A stretch of DNA of 64,000 nucleotides, taken from the NCBI RefSeq assembly GCF_900110755.1, contig NZ_FOFF01000017.1, positions 62,001 through 126,000 on the forward strand, in the 5' to 3' direction. The notes beneath the pieces were generated by a model. It was not told where the DNA came from. It ran no database searches and saw only the letters and a program-made list of their open reading frames with translations. The translations under genes and the position numbers were made by a program. Below, piece by piece: positions 28,577 through 37,696 of this stretch. How positions within the stretch are numbered: the first letter of the stretch is position 1; every line of letters starts with the position of its first letter. This stretch comes from Streptomyces sp. yr375 (GTDB taxonomy: Bacteria; Actinomycetota; Actinomycetes; Streptomycetales; Streptomycetaceae).

Positions 28577-28979
28577 AACGACTTCTTACCCTTCGTGTCC
28601 GAATCGCCCTGGTCTCCGTGGCGGCCCTGGGCCGGCTTCTCGACCCGGCCGACGTACCTGATGACCTCGCACGGGTCGAGGGTGACCATCCCCTCCGTGA
28701 CGAGTTCGTCGAGCTGCGGGAGGAAGGCCCGTACCCGCTCCTCGGTGTCCACGACGACGATCGCCACCGGCAGGTCCTCGCTGAGCGAGAGCAGCCGGGA
28801 GGTGTGGATGCGGGACGACGCGCCGAAGCCCTCGATGCCCCGGAACACGCTGGCGCCGGCCAGACCCGCCGTGTGTGCGCGCGGTGCACGATCTCCGTGT
28901 AGAGGGGCTTGCGGTGCCAGGTGTCGTTCTCGCCGACGAAGACGGTCAGCCGCAGGGCGCTGCCGGTGAGTCGCGTCAT
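28573..28979 (-). pseudogene. DUF190 protein gene, frameshifted
   Basis: The start ATG at 28979 overlaps the crcB1 stop (ATGA), and 36 residues read as a normal DUF190 N-terminus ([30 protein letters not shown]). The frame is then lost and the homology resumes in another frame as [41 protein letters not shown]. Removing one CA from CACACA (complement of 28871-28876) restores a 134-residue reading frame exactly. DUF190 proteins commonly accompany CrcB. The downstream piece (28573-28848) may still be made by reinitiation and keeps coupling to crcB2. A sequencing error is possible. Confidence 0.8.
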
Positions 28980-29431
28980 CGCAGCCTCCACTGGAGAGCG
29001 CGGCGGGTCGCGGTGGCCGCGAGCCACACCGCCGTGAGCGCCGCGCACAGGGTCGCGGCGAGATAGGCCAGGGCCGTGCCGGGGCGGCCGGCGTCGACGA
29101 GGCGCTGGATGTCCACGGTGTACGTGGAGAAGGTGGTGAAGCCGCCGAGGATGCCGGTGCCGAAGAAGGGGCGCACCAGCCGGTGGACGGTCAGGGCCTC
29201 GGTGACGAGGACCAGGAAGACGCCGATCACGGCGCAGCCGACGACGTTCACCCAGAAGGTCGTCCAGGGGAAGCCGCCGCTGTGCGTGGGCCACCACAGC
29301 GAGGCCGCGTAGCGGGCGGCGGCGCCGATCCCGCCGCCGACCGCCACGACGGCGACCACCGGGAGCTGACCGGCCCCGGTGGTGCGCCGCGGTACGCCGG
29401 TACGGAGGCTGCCCGCCTCCGGAGTTGTCAT
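28976..29431 (-). CDS. crcB1: Fluoride exporter CrcB/Fluc, first subunit
   Basis: A 151-aa Fluc channel subunit with four hydrophobic helices. Signature segments: [35 protein letters not shown] and [18 protein letters not shown]. The N-terminus is about 25 residues longer than in crcB2. First gene of the crcB1-DUF190-crcB2 operon. ATG at 29431 follows AGGAG by about 9 bases. Confidence 0.93.
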   Translation of the reverse strand: MTTPEAGSLRTGVPRRTTGAGQLPVVAVVAVGGGIGAAARYAASLWWPTHSGGFPWTTFWVNVVGCAVIGVFLVLVTEALTVHRLVRPFFGTGILGGFTTFSTYTVDIQRLVDAGRPGTALAYLAATLCAALTAVWLAATATRRALQWRLR

Positions 29432-29444
29432 GTCGTACGTCTCC

Positions 29445-29492
29445 TGCCCGGCCGGGACGACCCCGTGTCGTCGGGGTGATCACGGCCGGGCA
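29445..29492 (-). promoter_or_regulatory. Two-tier hairpin in front of crcB1
   Basis: Outer 9-bp stem TGCCCGGCC (29445-29453) with GGCCGGGCA (29484-29492), inner stem ACCCC/GGGGT (29460-29464 with 29473-29477). In the crcB1 mRNA it would end just before the ribosome site AGGAG. It does not match the fluoride riboswitch consensus as I know it, and could equally be the terminator of the upstream gene. Confidence 0.45.
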
Positions 29493-29508
29493 CCAGCCTA
29501 GCGCCGCC

Positions 29509-30477
29509 TCATTTGGTGACGGGCGCCTCGCAGACCGCGATGCCCCGCTCCCAGAGGCTGCCCAGGACCAGCTTGCCGCCGGTCTCGCAGACGCTGGTGA
29601 CCATGCGGAATCCGGAGCGGCGGCGGGTGAGGTGGTGCAGGACTTGGCCGTCGTCGTCGACCGCGAGCACGCCGGCCCGGGCGGCGGGACGGTAGGGCGC
29701 CCTCAGGGCCACCCGGGCGGCGCGGCGGCGTACGGCGGGGGCGGCGCGGTGCAGGAGGTCGAGGGGTGGCACGCGCGGGCCGGCCAGGGCGACCCAGACG
29801 GGGCCGTCGGGCGCGCCGCGCCACAGGTTGTCCGGGAAGCCGGGCAGGTTCTCGACGAGGGGTTCGGCCTGTCCGGCGCGGGGGCCGGTGAGCCGGTAGC
29901 GGGTGAGGCGGCGGGCGCCGGTCTCGGCGACGATCAGGCAGGAGTCGTCGGCGCTGCGGGCCAGGCCGTTGGCGAACTGGAGTCCTTCCAGGGCGACTTC
30001 GGCCTCGCGGGCGCCGGGGGCGAGGCGCAGCAGGCGTCCGGTGCCGCCGTGTTCGACGATGTCGCCGAGCCAGTCCCGCAGCGGGTGGACCCGGCTGGAG
30101 ACGGTGAAGTACACGGTGCCGTCGGGCAGGGCGACGGCGTTGCTGCAGAACCGCAGCCGCTCCCCCGCCGCCGAGTCGGTCAGGACGCGGACCTTGCAGG
30201 TGCCGCCGTCGGGGTCCAGGCGCAGCAGCGCGCCGTCGGCGCAGCACACCAACAGGTCGCCGTCCGGGAGGAGTTCGAGGCCGAGCGGGCGGCCGCCGAT
30301 CTCGCCGATGTGCTCGACCCGGGCGGCGGGCGGGTCCTCCAGACCGTCGATCCGCAGGATCCTCCCGTCCGCCACCCCGGTCAGTACCCGCCCTCTCGGG
30401 TCGGCGACGACGTCTTCCGGGCCGTGCCCGGGGAGTGTGATGTACCTGAGGGGGACGAGAGGCGTCCGACGGTCCAT
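29509..30477 (-). CDS. SMP-30/strictosidine synthase-like beta-propeller protein
   Basis: A 322-aa six-bladed propeller protein of the SMP-30/gluconolactonase/LRE and strictosidine synthase-like superfamily. Repeated blades: [110 protein letters not shown] and [21 protein letters not shown]. The last two are hallmark segments of plant-type strictosidine synthase-like proteins. Probably a cytoplasmic lactonase or hydrolase; substrate unknown. ATG at 30477 follows AAGGAAGG. Confidence 0.85.
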   Translation of the reverse strand: MDRRTPLVPLRYITLPGHGPEDVVADPRGRVLTGVADGRILRIDGLEDPPAARVEHIGEIGGRPLGLELLPDGDLLVCCADGALLRLDPDGGTCKVRVLTDSAAGERLRFCSNAVALPDGTVYFTVSSRVHPLRDWLGDIVEHGGTGRLLRLAPGAREAEVALEGLQFANGLARSADDSCLIVAETGARRLTRYRLTGPRAGQAEPLVENLPGFPDNLWRGAPDGPVWVALAGPRVPPLDLLHRAAPAVRRRAARVALRAPYRPAARAGVLAVDDDGQVLHHLTRRRSGFRMVTSVCETGGKLVLGSLWERGIAVCEAPVTK

Positions 30478-30638
30478 ATGAGGTCCGCCCTTCCTTCGGG
30501 AGGCGGCCATCCTCGCAGGCAGACGTGGCGTGGGTGGGTCGTTTTCGTGGTCTTTTGCAGGGCTTTTCCGAACGGGCGGGGGCCCGGCCGCGGGCTGCGG
30601 CCGGGCCCCCTCTCCACGCGTCGGGTCGGGTGGCGGGA

Positions 30639-32213
30639 TCAGCGGTGGCTGAACCACGCCATCGAGGACAGGGCCTTGTCGTCGTAGCCGAACAGGGCCT
30701 GGTTCTCCCAGCCGTTGCCGGAGGCGGCGTCGGCCGGGTCCCAGCCGTTGCCGGTGACGGCCGTCCAGGTCGCCTCCCAGTAGAAGATGCCCAGACCGCG
30801 GCCGTTCGGGACGGCCTCGACGATGTTCGCGACGGCGTTCATCCACGCCAACTGGCCCGCGGCGGTGGCCGGGTAGCCGGTGACGAGTTCGGAGGACAGG
30901 TCGATCTGGTTGGTGAGCGAGTCGTCGCTGTCGAGCCGGAAGGGGTAGGCCGTCTCGGCGACGAACACCGGCTTGGCGTAGCGGGCGGCGGCGTCGTCCA
31001 GGGTGGTCTGGAAGTCGGCGAGGGTGCCGTGCCAGTAGCCGTAGTACGACAGGCCGATCGCGTCGAACTTCACGCCGTTGGAGAGCGCGCTGTCGAACCA
31101 CCAGCGGGTGCCGGTCAGGTCGCCGCCCTTGGCGAGGTGCAGGGCGACGGTGGTGGACGAGTCGACCGCCTTGACGGCGTCGTAGCCGGAGTTGAGCAGC
31201 CCGGCCAGTTGGCCCCAGTTGTCGGTGGAGCCCTCGGACCACATCATGCCGCCGTTGATCTCATTGCCCACCTGGACCATGTCGGCGGTGGTGCCTTGAG
31301 CCTTCAACGCGTTCAACACGTCGTACGTGTGGTTGTACACGTCGGTTTTGAGTTGGCTGTACGAGTGGCCCGACCAGGCGGCCGGCTTGGACTGGGCGCC
31401 CGGGTCGGCCCAGGTGTCCGAGTAGTGGAAGTCGACCAGCAGCTTCATGCCGGCGGCCTTGACGCGCTTGGCCATGGCGAGGACGCGCGTCTTGTTGTTG
31501 TAGCCGTCGGCCGGGTCGACCCAGACCTTCAGGCGCGCGTAGTTCATGCCGGCGTTCTTCAGGATGGTGACCGCGTCGCCGGTGGTGCCCGAACTCGTCT
31601 TGTAGACGCCGCCCTTGGCCTCGCTCTTGGCGAGGGAGGAGATGTCGGATCCCTTGATCGCCAGTCCGGTCGTGCCGGACGTGAAGGCCAGGTCGTCGAC
31701 ATTGATCCAGTTGCCGGCGTTCGCGTCGCTGTTGATGCTGATGGTGCACTGACCGTTCGTCACATTGACCGGCGTGACGATGTGGACCCAGCCACTGGAC
31801 GAGACCGGGAGGTCGGTGCGCTGGTCGGTGCCGCCGCAGCCCTTGAGGGCTATGTAGGCCGCGTTCTGGCCGCCGCCGGAGCGGACCCACGCGGTCAGCT
31901 TGTAGCTGCCGTTGGTCAGACCCGAGAGGTACTGGTACGTCTCCACCTTGTAGGCGGTGGACGCCCAGTGCGACAGCCGGTAACTGCCGCCGTGTCCACC
32001 GGACTCGACGAAGCTCGCGCCGGTGTCGCCGTATTCGGTCCAGCCGTTGGGGGAGGCCGCGCCGGTGCCGTCGGTCTCGAAGCCGGCGTTGGTGAGCGTG
32101 CTCGCCGCCGTCGCGGTCTGGGCCGGCAGGGCGGTGAGGGCGAGCCCCGCGGCGAGCGGCAGCAGCAGGGCCCTCAGAGTGCGCCTGGTCACAGTGCGTC
32201 TGGGATGGAACAT
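30639..32213 (-). CDS. ganB: Secreted endo-beta-1,4-galactanase, GH53 with N-terminal carbohydrate-binding domain
   Basis: Extracellular arabinogalactan endo-1,4-beta-galactanase of 524 aa that cuts galactan chains to oligosaccharides. It has a signal peptide (RRTLRALLLPLAAGLALTALPAQTATAA), a jelly-roll carbohydrate-binding domain at about 40-180 (STLTNAGFETDGTGAASPNGW to WINVDDLAFTSG), then the GH53 barrel. Catalytic Glu about 318 in VQVGNEINGGMMW (acid/base) and Glu about 419 in VFVAETAYPF (nucleophile). It lies downstream of the GH42 gene and matches ganB of Bacillus. No membrane anchor. Confidence 0.93.
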   Translation of the reverse strand: MFHPRRTVTRRTLRALLLPLAAGLALTALPAQTATAASTLTNAGFETDGTGAASPNGWTEYGDTGASFVESGGHGGSYRLSHWASTAYKVETYQYLSGLTNGSYKLTAWVRSGGGQNAAYIALKGCGGTDQRTDLPVSSSGWVHIVTPVNVTNGQCTISINSDANAGNWINVDDLAFTSGTTGLAIKGSDISSLAKSEAKGGVYKTSSGTTGDAVTILKNAGMNYARLKVWVDPADGYNNKTRVLAMAKRVKAAGMKLLVDFHYSDTWADPGAQSKPAAWSGHSYSQLKTDVYNHTYDVLNALKAQGTTADMVQVGNEINGGMMWSEGSTDNWGQLAGLLNSGYDAVKAVDSSTTVALHLAKGGDLTGTRWWFDSALSNGVKFDAIGLSYYGYWHGTLADFQTTLDDAAARYAKPVFVAETAYPFRLDSDDSLTNQIDLSSELVTGYPATAAGQLAWMNAVANIVEAVPNGRGLGIFYWEATWTAVTGNGWDPADAASGNGWENQALFGYDDKALSSMAWFSHR

Positions 32214-32282
32214 CGTCGTCCGTCGTCCCTTCGACGTGATGGGGATGGGGGGGTTCCCCGTGAGATCCCGGAGGGTCCTCCT

Positions 32283-32326
32283 GGTGGGTTCTCCCGGTGG
32301 GTTCTCCCGGTGGGGGAGGACCCCCT
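32283..32326 (-). terminator. Direct repeats and hairpin between ganA and ganB
   Basis: GGTGGGTTCTCCC occurs twice in tandem (32283-32308), followed by a hairpin GGGGG-AGGA-CCCCC near 32312-32325. It lies 50-85 bp past the GH42 stop, so it may attenuate transcription into the GH53 gene and set different levels of the two enzymes. Confidence 0.45.
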
Positions 32327-32368
32327 CCGCCCGCGGCTCGCGGCTCCACGGGCGAAGGGGGAGTCGGC

Positions 32369-34390
32369 TCAGCCGTCGAGTCGTACGACCCGTACGGCTC
32401 CCGCCGGGACCGCGAGGCGGCCGGCGGCGGGTTCGCCCGTCAGCAGTTCGGTGCCGGGGGTCCCCAGCGGCACCTTGGCGTCGGTGGCGGTGTGGTTGAC
32501 GACGAAGAGGTAGCTGCCGCTCGCGCCGGTGCGGCGCACGACCTCGACGTCGTGGGGCAGGTCGGCGCGCGGGGCGATCGCCGCGTCCTCGGCGGCCCAG
32601 CCGAGCAGGGCGTCCAGGCCCTCGTGGCCGAGGCGGGTGGAGACGTACCAGGCGGTGCCCTCGCCGAGGCGGTGGCGGGTGACGGCCGGGTGTCCCGCGG
32701 TGAGGCCGTCGGCGTACGTCCAGACGGGCTCCGCGCCCTGCGGCACCACGAACTCCGTCCACACGTCGCCGGCGAGCTCGGAGCCGTCGGGGCCGGTGAC
32801 GCGCACGCTCTCGCCCTGGAGCAGCGGGGAGAACTCCTCGACCGTGAGGCCGAGGACGTCCCGCAGCGCGCCGGGGTAGGCCCCCTCGTGGACGGCGTCG
32901 TGCTCGTCGACGATGCCGGAGAAGTACGACACGACGAGGGTGCCGCCGTTCTCGACGTACTCCTTGAGGTTGTTCCCGGCGGCCTCGGTCATCAGGTACA
33001 GCGCGGGCACCACGACCAGCGGGTACCTCGACAGGTCGGCCTCGGGGTGGGCGAAGTCGACGGTGAGGTGGCGGTCGTAGAGGACCTCGTAGAAGGCGTC
33101 GGCGCGCTCGCGCGGGTCGGCGTCCTCGCTGGGGCGCCAGGCGAGGTTCTGCGCCCACCAGGAGTTCCAGTCCCACAGCATCGCCACGTCGGCCTCGGTG
33201 CGGGTGCCGCGGATCGCGGACAGGGAGTCGAGGGACGTGCCGAGTTCGACGACCTCGCGCCACACGCGCGTGCCGGTGCCGCCGTGCGGGAGCATCGCCG
33301 AGTGGAACTTCTCCGCGCCGCGCCGGGACTGCCGCCACTGGAAGAACATGGCGCCCTCGGAGCCGCGGGCCACGTGCGCGAGGGAGTTGCGGGCCATCTG
33401 GCCGGGGGCCTTGGCGGGGTTGCGGGGCTGCCAGTTGACGCCCGAGGTGGAGTGTTCGAGGAGGATCCAGGGCGCGCCCGCGCCGACCGAGCGGGTGAGG
33501 TCGGCGGCCATCGCGAGGTTGACGTGGGTGCGGCGGCCGTCGGTGATCAGGTAGTGGTCGTTGGTGACGATGTCGACCTCGCGGCCCCAGGCCCAGTAGT
33601 CGACCGAGTCGCACTGGCTGAGGGCGGTCATGAAGTTGGTGGTGACCGGCAGGCCCGGCGCGAGGCGGTGCAGGATGTCCCGCTCCGTCACGAAGTTCTC
33701 GCGCATGGTCGCGTCGGCGAACCGCTTGTAGTCCAGCGCCTGGCCCGGGTTGCCGACGGTCGGGGTGGCGCGCGGCGGGTTGACGTCGTCGAGGCTCGCG
33801 TAGCGCTGGCCCCAGAAGGCGGTGCCCCAGGCCTCGTTGACCGCCTCGACCGTGCCGTACGTCGTCGCGAGCCAGCGGCGGAAGTGGGCGGCGCAGGAGT
33901 CGCAGTAGCAGGCGGAGACGGGGACGCCGTACTCGTTGTGCACGTGCCACATCGCGAGCGCCGGGTGGTCGCCGTAGCGCTCGGCGAGCCGGGTGGTGAT
34001 GTTCGCCGCCGCCGCGCGGTAGTGGGCGTTGCTATGGCAGATCGCGGCGCGGGAGCCGAACTCGTAGCGCACGCCCTCGGGGGTCACGGGCAGCGCGTCC
34101 GGGTGGTCGCGGTAGAACCAGACCGGTGGGCAGACGGTCGGGGTGCCGAGGTCGACGCGGATGCCGTTCGCGTGCAGCAGGTCGATGATCCGGTCCAGCC
34201 AGCCGAAGTCGTACACCCCGGGCGCGGGCTCCAGCAGGGCCCAGGAGAAGATCCCGACGCTCACCATGGTGACGCCGGCCTCCCGCATCAGCCGCACGTC
34301 GTCCTGCCAGACGGTTTCCGGCCACTGCTCGGGGTTGTAGTCCCCGCCGAACGCGAGCCTGGTGAGGCCCGTGGGCGTGGTCTCCGGCAT
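32369..34390 (-). CDS. ganA: Beta-galactosidase, GH42
   Basis: Intracellular GH42 beta-galactosidase, 673 aa, full length, cleaving galacto-oligosaccharides to galactose. Features: GGDYNPEQWPETVWQDD at the N-terminus; acid/base Glu about 151 in MWHVHNEYG; zinc-type cysteines in ACYCDSCAAHF; nucleophile Glu about 312 in PWILLEHSTSGVNWQ; a trimerisation domain and C-terminal beta domain (SGSYLFVVNHTATDAKVPL). No signal peptide. It starts the operon that continues to ganB and is divergent from the importer operon. ATG at 34390 follows GGGAGAG. Confidence 0.95.
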   Translation of the reverse strand: MPETTPTGLTRLAFGGDYNPEQWPETVWQDDVRLMREAGVTMVSVGIFSWALLEPAPGVYDFGWLDRIIDLLHANGIRVDLGTPTVCPPVWFYRDHPDALPVTPEGVRYEFGSRAAICHSNAHYRAAAANITTRLAERYGDHPALAMWHVHNEYGVPVSACYCDSCAAHFRRWLATTYGTVEAVNEAWGTAFWGQRYASLDDVNPPRATPTVGNPGQALDYKRFADATMRENFVTERDILHRLAPGLPVTTNFMTALSQCDSVDYWAWGREVDIVTNDHYLITDGRRTHVNLAMAADLTRSVGAGAPWILLEHSTSGVNWQPRNPAKAPGQMARNSLAHVARGSEGAMFFQWRQSRRGAEKFHSAMLPHGGTGTRVWREVVELGTSLDSLSAIRGTRTEADVAMLWDWNSWWAQNLAWRPSEDADPRERADAFYEVLYDRHLTVDFAHPEADLSRYPLVVVPALYLMTEAAGNNLKEYVENGGTLVVSYFSGIVDEHDAVHEGAYPGALRDVLGLTVEEFSPLLQGESVRVTGPDGSELAGDVWTEFVVPQGAEPVWTYADGLTAGHPAVTRHRLGEGTAWYVSTRLGHEGLDALLGWAAEDAAIAPRADLPHDVEVVRRTGASGSYLFVVNHTATDAKVPLGTPGTELLTGEPAAGRLAVPAGAVRVVRLDG

Positions 34391-34417
34391 GGATCTCTCC
34401 CGCTTTGATCGAACATT

Positions 34418-34431
34418 TGGGAACGTGCACA
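34418..34431. promoter_or_regulatory. Operator-like site on the ganA side
   Basis: TGGGAACGTGCACA matches 11 of 14 bases of the palindrome at 34507-34520 (TGTGAACGCTCACA). It lies 28 bp upstream of the ganA start, so the LacI regulator could control both operons. Confidence 0.4.
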
Positions 34432-34478
34432 CATCCAACTGGCGGTGCGAGCCCAACATAACCGCACAGCAACAACCA

Positions 34479-34521
34479 TTGACAAGTGTCCGGGATGTTT
34501 CTCTACTGTGAACGCTCACAG
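34479..34521 (+). promoter_or_regulatory. Promoter and LacI-type operator of the ganS operon
   Basis: TTGACA (34479-34484), a 17-bp spacer and TCTACT (34502-34507). Overlapping the -10 and start is CTGTGAACGCTCACAG (34506-34521), with 6-bp perfect arms and the central CG usual for LacI/GalR operators. The regulator gene is the last in this operon. Confidence 0.65.
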
Positions 34522-34551
34522 ACGTCAGAACCCAGGTCAGGGGAGAGATCC

Positions 34552-35871
34552 ATGCCCAACACGAAGCGCCGCCGCCTCGTGACATCCGTCGTCGCCGTCG
34601 CCCTCGGCAGCACCGCCCTCGCGGGCTGCGGCTCGTCCGGCGACGACAGCGACGCCGCGTCCGGTCCGGTCTCGCTCACGTACTGGACGTGGGCGCCCGG
34701 CATGGACAAGGTCGTGGACCTGTGGAACAAGGGCCCGGGCAAGAAGGACCAGATCTCCGTCACGGTGAAGAAGCAGGCGTCCGGCGACACGCTGGTCACC
34801 AAGATCCTCACCGCGCACAAGGCGGGCAAGGCGCCGGACCTGGTCCAGGCCGAGTACCAGGCGCTGCCGACGCTGGTCAGCAATGACGCGCTGGCGGACA
34901 TAGCGAAGAACGTCGGGGACGCCAAGGGCAAGTTCGCCGACGGTGTCTGGCAGCAGACGACGCTGGGCACGGACGCCGTGTACGCGGTGCCGCAGGACAT
35001 CGGCCCGATGATGTTCTACTACCGCGCGGACCTCTTCAAGAAGTACGGCCTGACGGTCCCGGCGACCTGGGAGCAGTTCGCGGCGACCGCCCGCGCGCTG
35101 AAGGAGAAGGCCCCGGACACCGACCTCACCACGTTCTCCGCCAACGACTCCGGTCTCTTCGCGGGCCTCGCCCAGCAGGCCGGCGCCCAGTGGTGGACCA
35201 CCGCCGGCGACAAGTGGAAGGTCGGCATCGACGACGCGGCCACCAGGAAGGTCGCCGACTTCTGGGGCGGCCTCGTCAAGGAGGGCGCCGTCGACAACCA
35301 GCCGATGTACACCCCGGCGTGGAACAAGGCGCTCAACACCGGCAAGCAGATCGCCTGGGTCTCCGCCGTGTGGGCCCCGGGCACGCTGACCACCGCCGCG
35401 CCCGACACGAAGGGCAAGTGGGCCATGGCCCCGCTCCCCCAGTGGTCCAACGCCAAGAACGTGACGGGCAGTTGGGGCGGTTCCTCCACGGCCGTGACGA
35501 CGGACTCCAAGCACAAGGAGGCCGCCGCCAAGTTCGCCGCCTGGCTCAACACCGACGGCGACGCCCTGAACGCGCTGGCCAAGGAGAGCGGCATCTACCC
35601 GGCCTCCAGCTCCGCCCAGCTCAGCGGCGCCTTCACCACCCCGCCGGCCTTCTTCTCCAACCAGCCGGACTTCTACACCACCGCCGCGAAGATCGCGAAG
35701 ACCACGGCGCCGGCGGCCTGGGGCCCGAACGTGAACGTCGCCTACACGACCTTCAAGGACGCGTTCGGCGCCGCCGCCAAGGACAAGTCGGACTTCTCCG
35801 CCGCCCTGGCGAAGATGCAGTCGGCCACCGTCGCCGACATGAAGAAGCAGGGCTTCGAGGTCTCCGAGTGA
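34552..35871 (+). CDS. ganS: Galacto-oligosaccharide ABC transporter, binding lipoprotein
   Basis: Family 1 extracellular solute-binding protein, 439 aa, lipoprotein. Lipobox LAGC with Cys at about 26 after a hydrophobic signal (VVAVALGSTALAGC). The mature protein shows SLTYWTWAPGMDKVVDLWN, PDLVQAEYQALPTLV and GPMMFYYRADLFKKYGLTVPATWEQF, typical of sugar-binding proteins. Its specificity is inferred from the divergent galactanase and beta-galactosidase. Ribosome site GGGGAGAG lies a few bases before the ATG. Confidence 0.93.
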   Translation: MPNTKRRRLVTSVVAVALGSTALAGCGSSGDDSDAASGPVSLTYWTWAPGMDKVVDLWNKGPGKKDQISVTVKKQASGDTLVTKILTAHKAGKAPDLVQAEYQALPTLVSNDALADIAKNVGDAKGKFADGVWQQTTLGTDAVYAVPQDIGPMMFYYRADLFKKYGLTVPATWEQFAATARALKEKAPDTDLTTFSANDSGLFAGLAQQAGAQWWTTAGDKWKVGIDDAATRKVADFWGGLVKEGAVDNQPMYTPAWNKALNTGKQIAWVSAVWAPGTLTTAAPDTKGKWAMAPLPQWSNAKNVTGSWGGSSTAVTTDSKHKEAAAKFAAWLNTDGDALNALAKESGIYPASSSAQLSGAFTTPPAFFSNQPDFYTTAAKIAKTTAPAAWGPNVNVAYTTFKDAFGAAAKDKSDFSAALAKMQSATVADMKKQGFEVSE

Positions 35872-36794
35872 CCACCGCACCCCGCCGGACGTCGTACGGG
35901 GTCAAGGGGGCCCCGTACGCCTTCCTCCTTCCCGCGACGATCCTGTTCGCCCTGTTCTTCGCGCTGCCCATCGGGTACGCGGTGTGGCTCAGCCTCCACA
36001 AGGTGCACGTCTCCGGCCTCGGCCTGGGGTCGGGTGCGCGGAAGGAGGTCTGGGCCGGCATCGAGAACTACACCGACGCCCTCACCGACAGCGAGCTGCT
36101 CGACGGCACGCTGCGCGTCCTCGGGTACGGCTGCATCGTCATCCCCCTGATGCTGGGCGTGGCGCTGCTGTTCGCGCTGATGCTGGACTCCGACAAGGTG
36201 CGGCTCGCCCCCTTCACCCGGCTCGCGATCTTCCTGCCGTACGCCATCCCCGGCGTGGTCGCGGCGCTGCTGTGGGGCTTCCTGTACCTGCCGGACGTCA
36301 GCCCCTTCTACTACGTGCTCGAGCGGCTCGGCCTGCCGCAGCCGGACCTGCTGGACGGCGGTCCGCTGTACCTCGCCCTGTCGAACATCGCGGTCTGGGG
36401 CGGCACCGGCTTCAACATGATCGTCATCTACACCTCGTTGCAGGCCATTCCGGCCGAGGTGTACGAGGCGGCGAAGCTGGACGGCGCCACCCCGCTGCAG
36501 ATCGCGCTGCGGATCAAGATCCCGATGGTGGCGTCCTCGCTGGTGCTGACCTTCTTCTTCTCGATCATCGCGACGCTCCAGGTGTTCAGCGAGCCGACCA
36601 CGCTGAAGCCGCTCACCAACTCCGTGTCCACGACCTGGAGTCCGCTGATGAAGGTGTACCGGGACGCGTTCGGCACCGGTGACATCTACCAGGCGGCGGC
36701 CGAGGCCGTGCTCATCGCGATCGCCACGCTGGTGCTGTCCTTCGGGTTCCTGCGCGCCGCGAACCGTCGTAACAAGCAGGAGGCGGCCCGATGA
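35868..36794 (+). CDS. ganP: Galacto-oligosaccharide ABC transporter, MalF-type permease
   Basis: A 308-aa inner-membrane permease with six helices. The EAA motif that docks the ATPase reads EVYEAAKLDGATPLQIALRIKIPM. GTG at 35868 overlaps the ganS stop. Like other CUT1 systems in Streptomyces no ATPase is encoded nearby, so a shared MsiK-type ATPase probably energises it. Confidence 0.93.
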   Translation: MTTAPRRTSYGVKGAPYAFLLPATILFALFFALPIGYAVWLSLHKVHVSGLGLGSGARKEVWAGIENYTDALTDSELLDGTLRVLGYGCIVIPLMLGVALLFALMLDSDKVRLAPFTRLAIFLPYAIPGVVAALLWGFLYLPDVSPFYYVLERLGLPQPDLLDGGPLYLALSNIAVWGGTGFNMIVIYTSLQAIPAEVYEAAKLDGATPLQIALRIKIPMVASSLVLTFFFSIIATLQVFSEPTTLKPLTNSVSTTWSPLMKVYRDAFGTGDIYQAAAEAVLIAIATLVLSFGFLRAANRRNKQEAAR

Positions 36795-37696
36795 GTTCTC
36801 TCGCTGTCCACAAGACCCCCGCCGCGGCCGGCGCCACGGGCACGGCCCACCGCCGCCCGCCGCTGCGCAGCCGGATCGCGCTGGTGCCGACGATCACGCT
36901 GCTGCTGGGCGCGGTCTACTGCCTGCTGCCGGTGGCGTGGGTGGTGATCGCGTCCACCAAGTCCGGCAGTGAGCTGTTCTCCACCTTCACCTTCCTGCCG
37001 GGCACCGGCTTCGCCGACAACCTCGCGGACCTCGGCGCCTACCGCGACGGCATCTACTGGCAGTGGATGGGCAACTCCGCCCTGTACGCGGTGCTCGGCG
37101 CGCTGGTGTCGACGTGCGTGTCGGCGTTCAGCGGCTACGCGCTGGCGACGTACCGCTTCCGGGGCCGCGAGGCGATGTTCAACGTGCTGCTCGCGGGCGT
37201 GCTGATGCCGCCGATCATCCTCGCCATCCCGCAGTACCTGCTGATGGCGCAGGCGGACCTGACGGACTCCTACTGGTCGGTGCTGCTGCCGCAGATCCTC
37301 TCCCCGTACGGCGTCTACCTCTCGCGCATCTACGCGACGGCGGCCGTGCCGAGCGACGTGGTGGAGGCCGGGCGGATGGACGGGGCGAGCGAGTGGCGGA
37401 TCTTCACGCGGATCGCGCTGCCGATGATGGTGCCCGGCATGGTGACGGTGTTCCTGTTCCAGTTCGTGGCGATCTGGAACAACTTCCTGCTGCCGTACAT
37501 CATGCTCAGCGACGACGAGAAGTTCCCGATCACGCTCGGCCTGTTCACGCTCCTGGAACAGGGCGCCAACACCCCGGCGCTGTACACGTTGGTGATCACC
37601 GGCGCGTTCCTGGCGGTCGTCCCGCTGGTGGCGCTGTTCCTGGTCATTCAGCGGTTCTGGAGCCTGGATCTGCTGTCCGGAGCCGTAAAGTCATGA
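36791..37696 (+). CDS. ganQ: Galacto-oligosaccharide ABC transporter, MalG-type permease
   Basis: A 301-aa permease, partner of ganP. Six helices; EAA loop DVVEAGRMDGASEWRIFTRIALPMMVPG. It ends VIQRFWSLDLLSGAVKS. ATG at 36791 overlaps the ganP stop (ATGA) and its own stop overlaps the regulator start, so all four genes are coupled. Confidence 0.93.
   Translation: MSSLAVHKTPAAAGATGTAHRRPPLRSRIALVPTITLLLGAVYCLLPVAWVVIASTKSGSELFSTFTFLPGTGFADNLADLGAYRDGIYWQWMGNSALYAVLGALVSTCVSAFSGYALATYRFRGREAMFNVLLAGVLMPPIILAIPQYLLMAQADLTDSYWSVLLPQILSPYGVYLSRIYATAAVPSDVVEAGRMDGASEWRIFTRIALPMMVPGMVTVFLFQFVAIWNNFLLPYIMLSDDEKFPITLGLFTLLEQGANTPALYTLVITGAFLAVVPLVALFLVIQRFWSLDLLSGAVKS

Noticed and set aside
29432-29508. 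Canonical fluoride riboswitch upstream of crcB1
   Set aside because: The conserved crcB-motif sequences were not found; only an unrelated hairpin is visible.
32214-33950. Apparent 1103-residue frame joining GH53 to upstream sequence
   Set aside because: The upstream half is a shadow of the GH42 gene; the signal peptide and ribosome site place the GH53 start at 32213.
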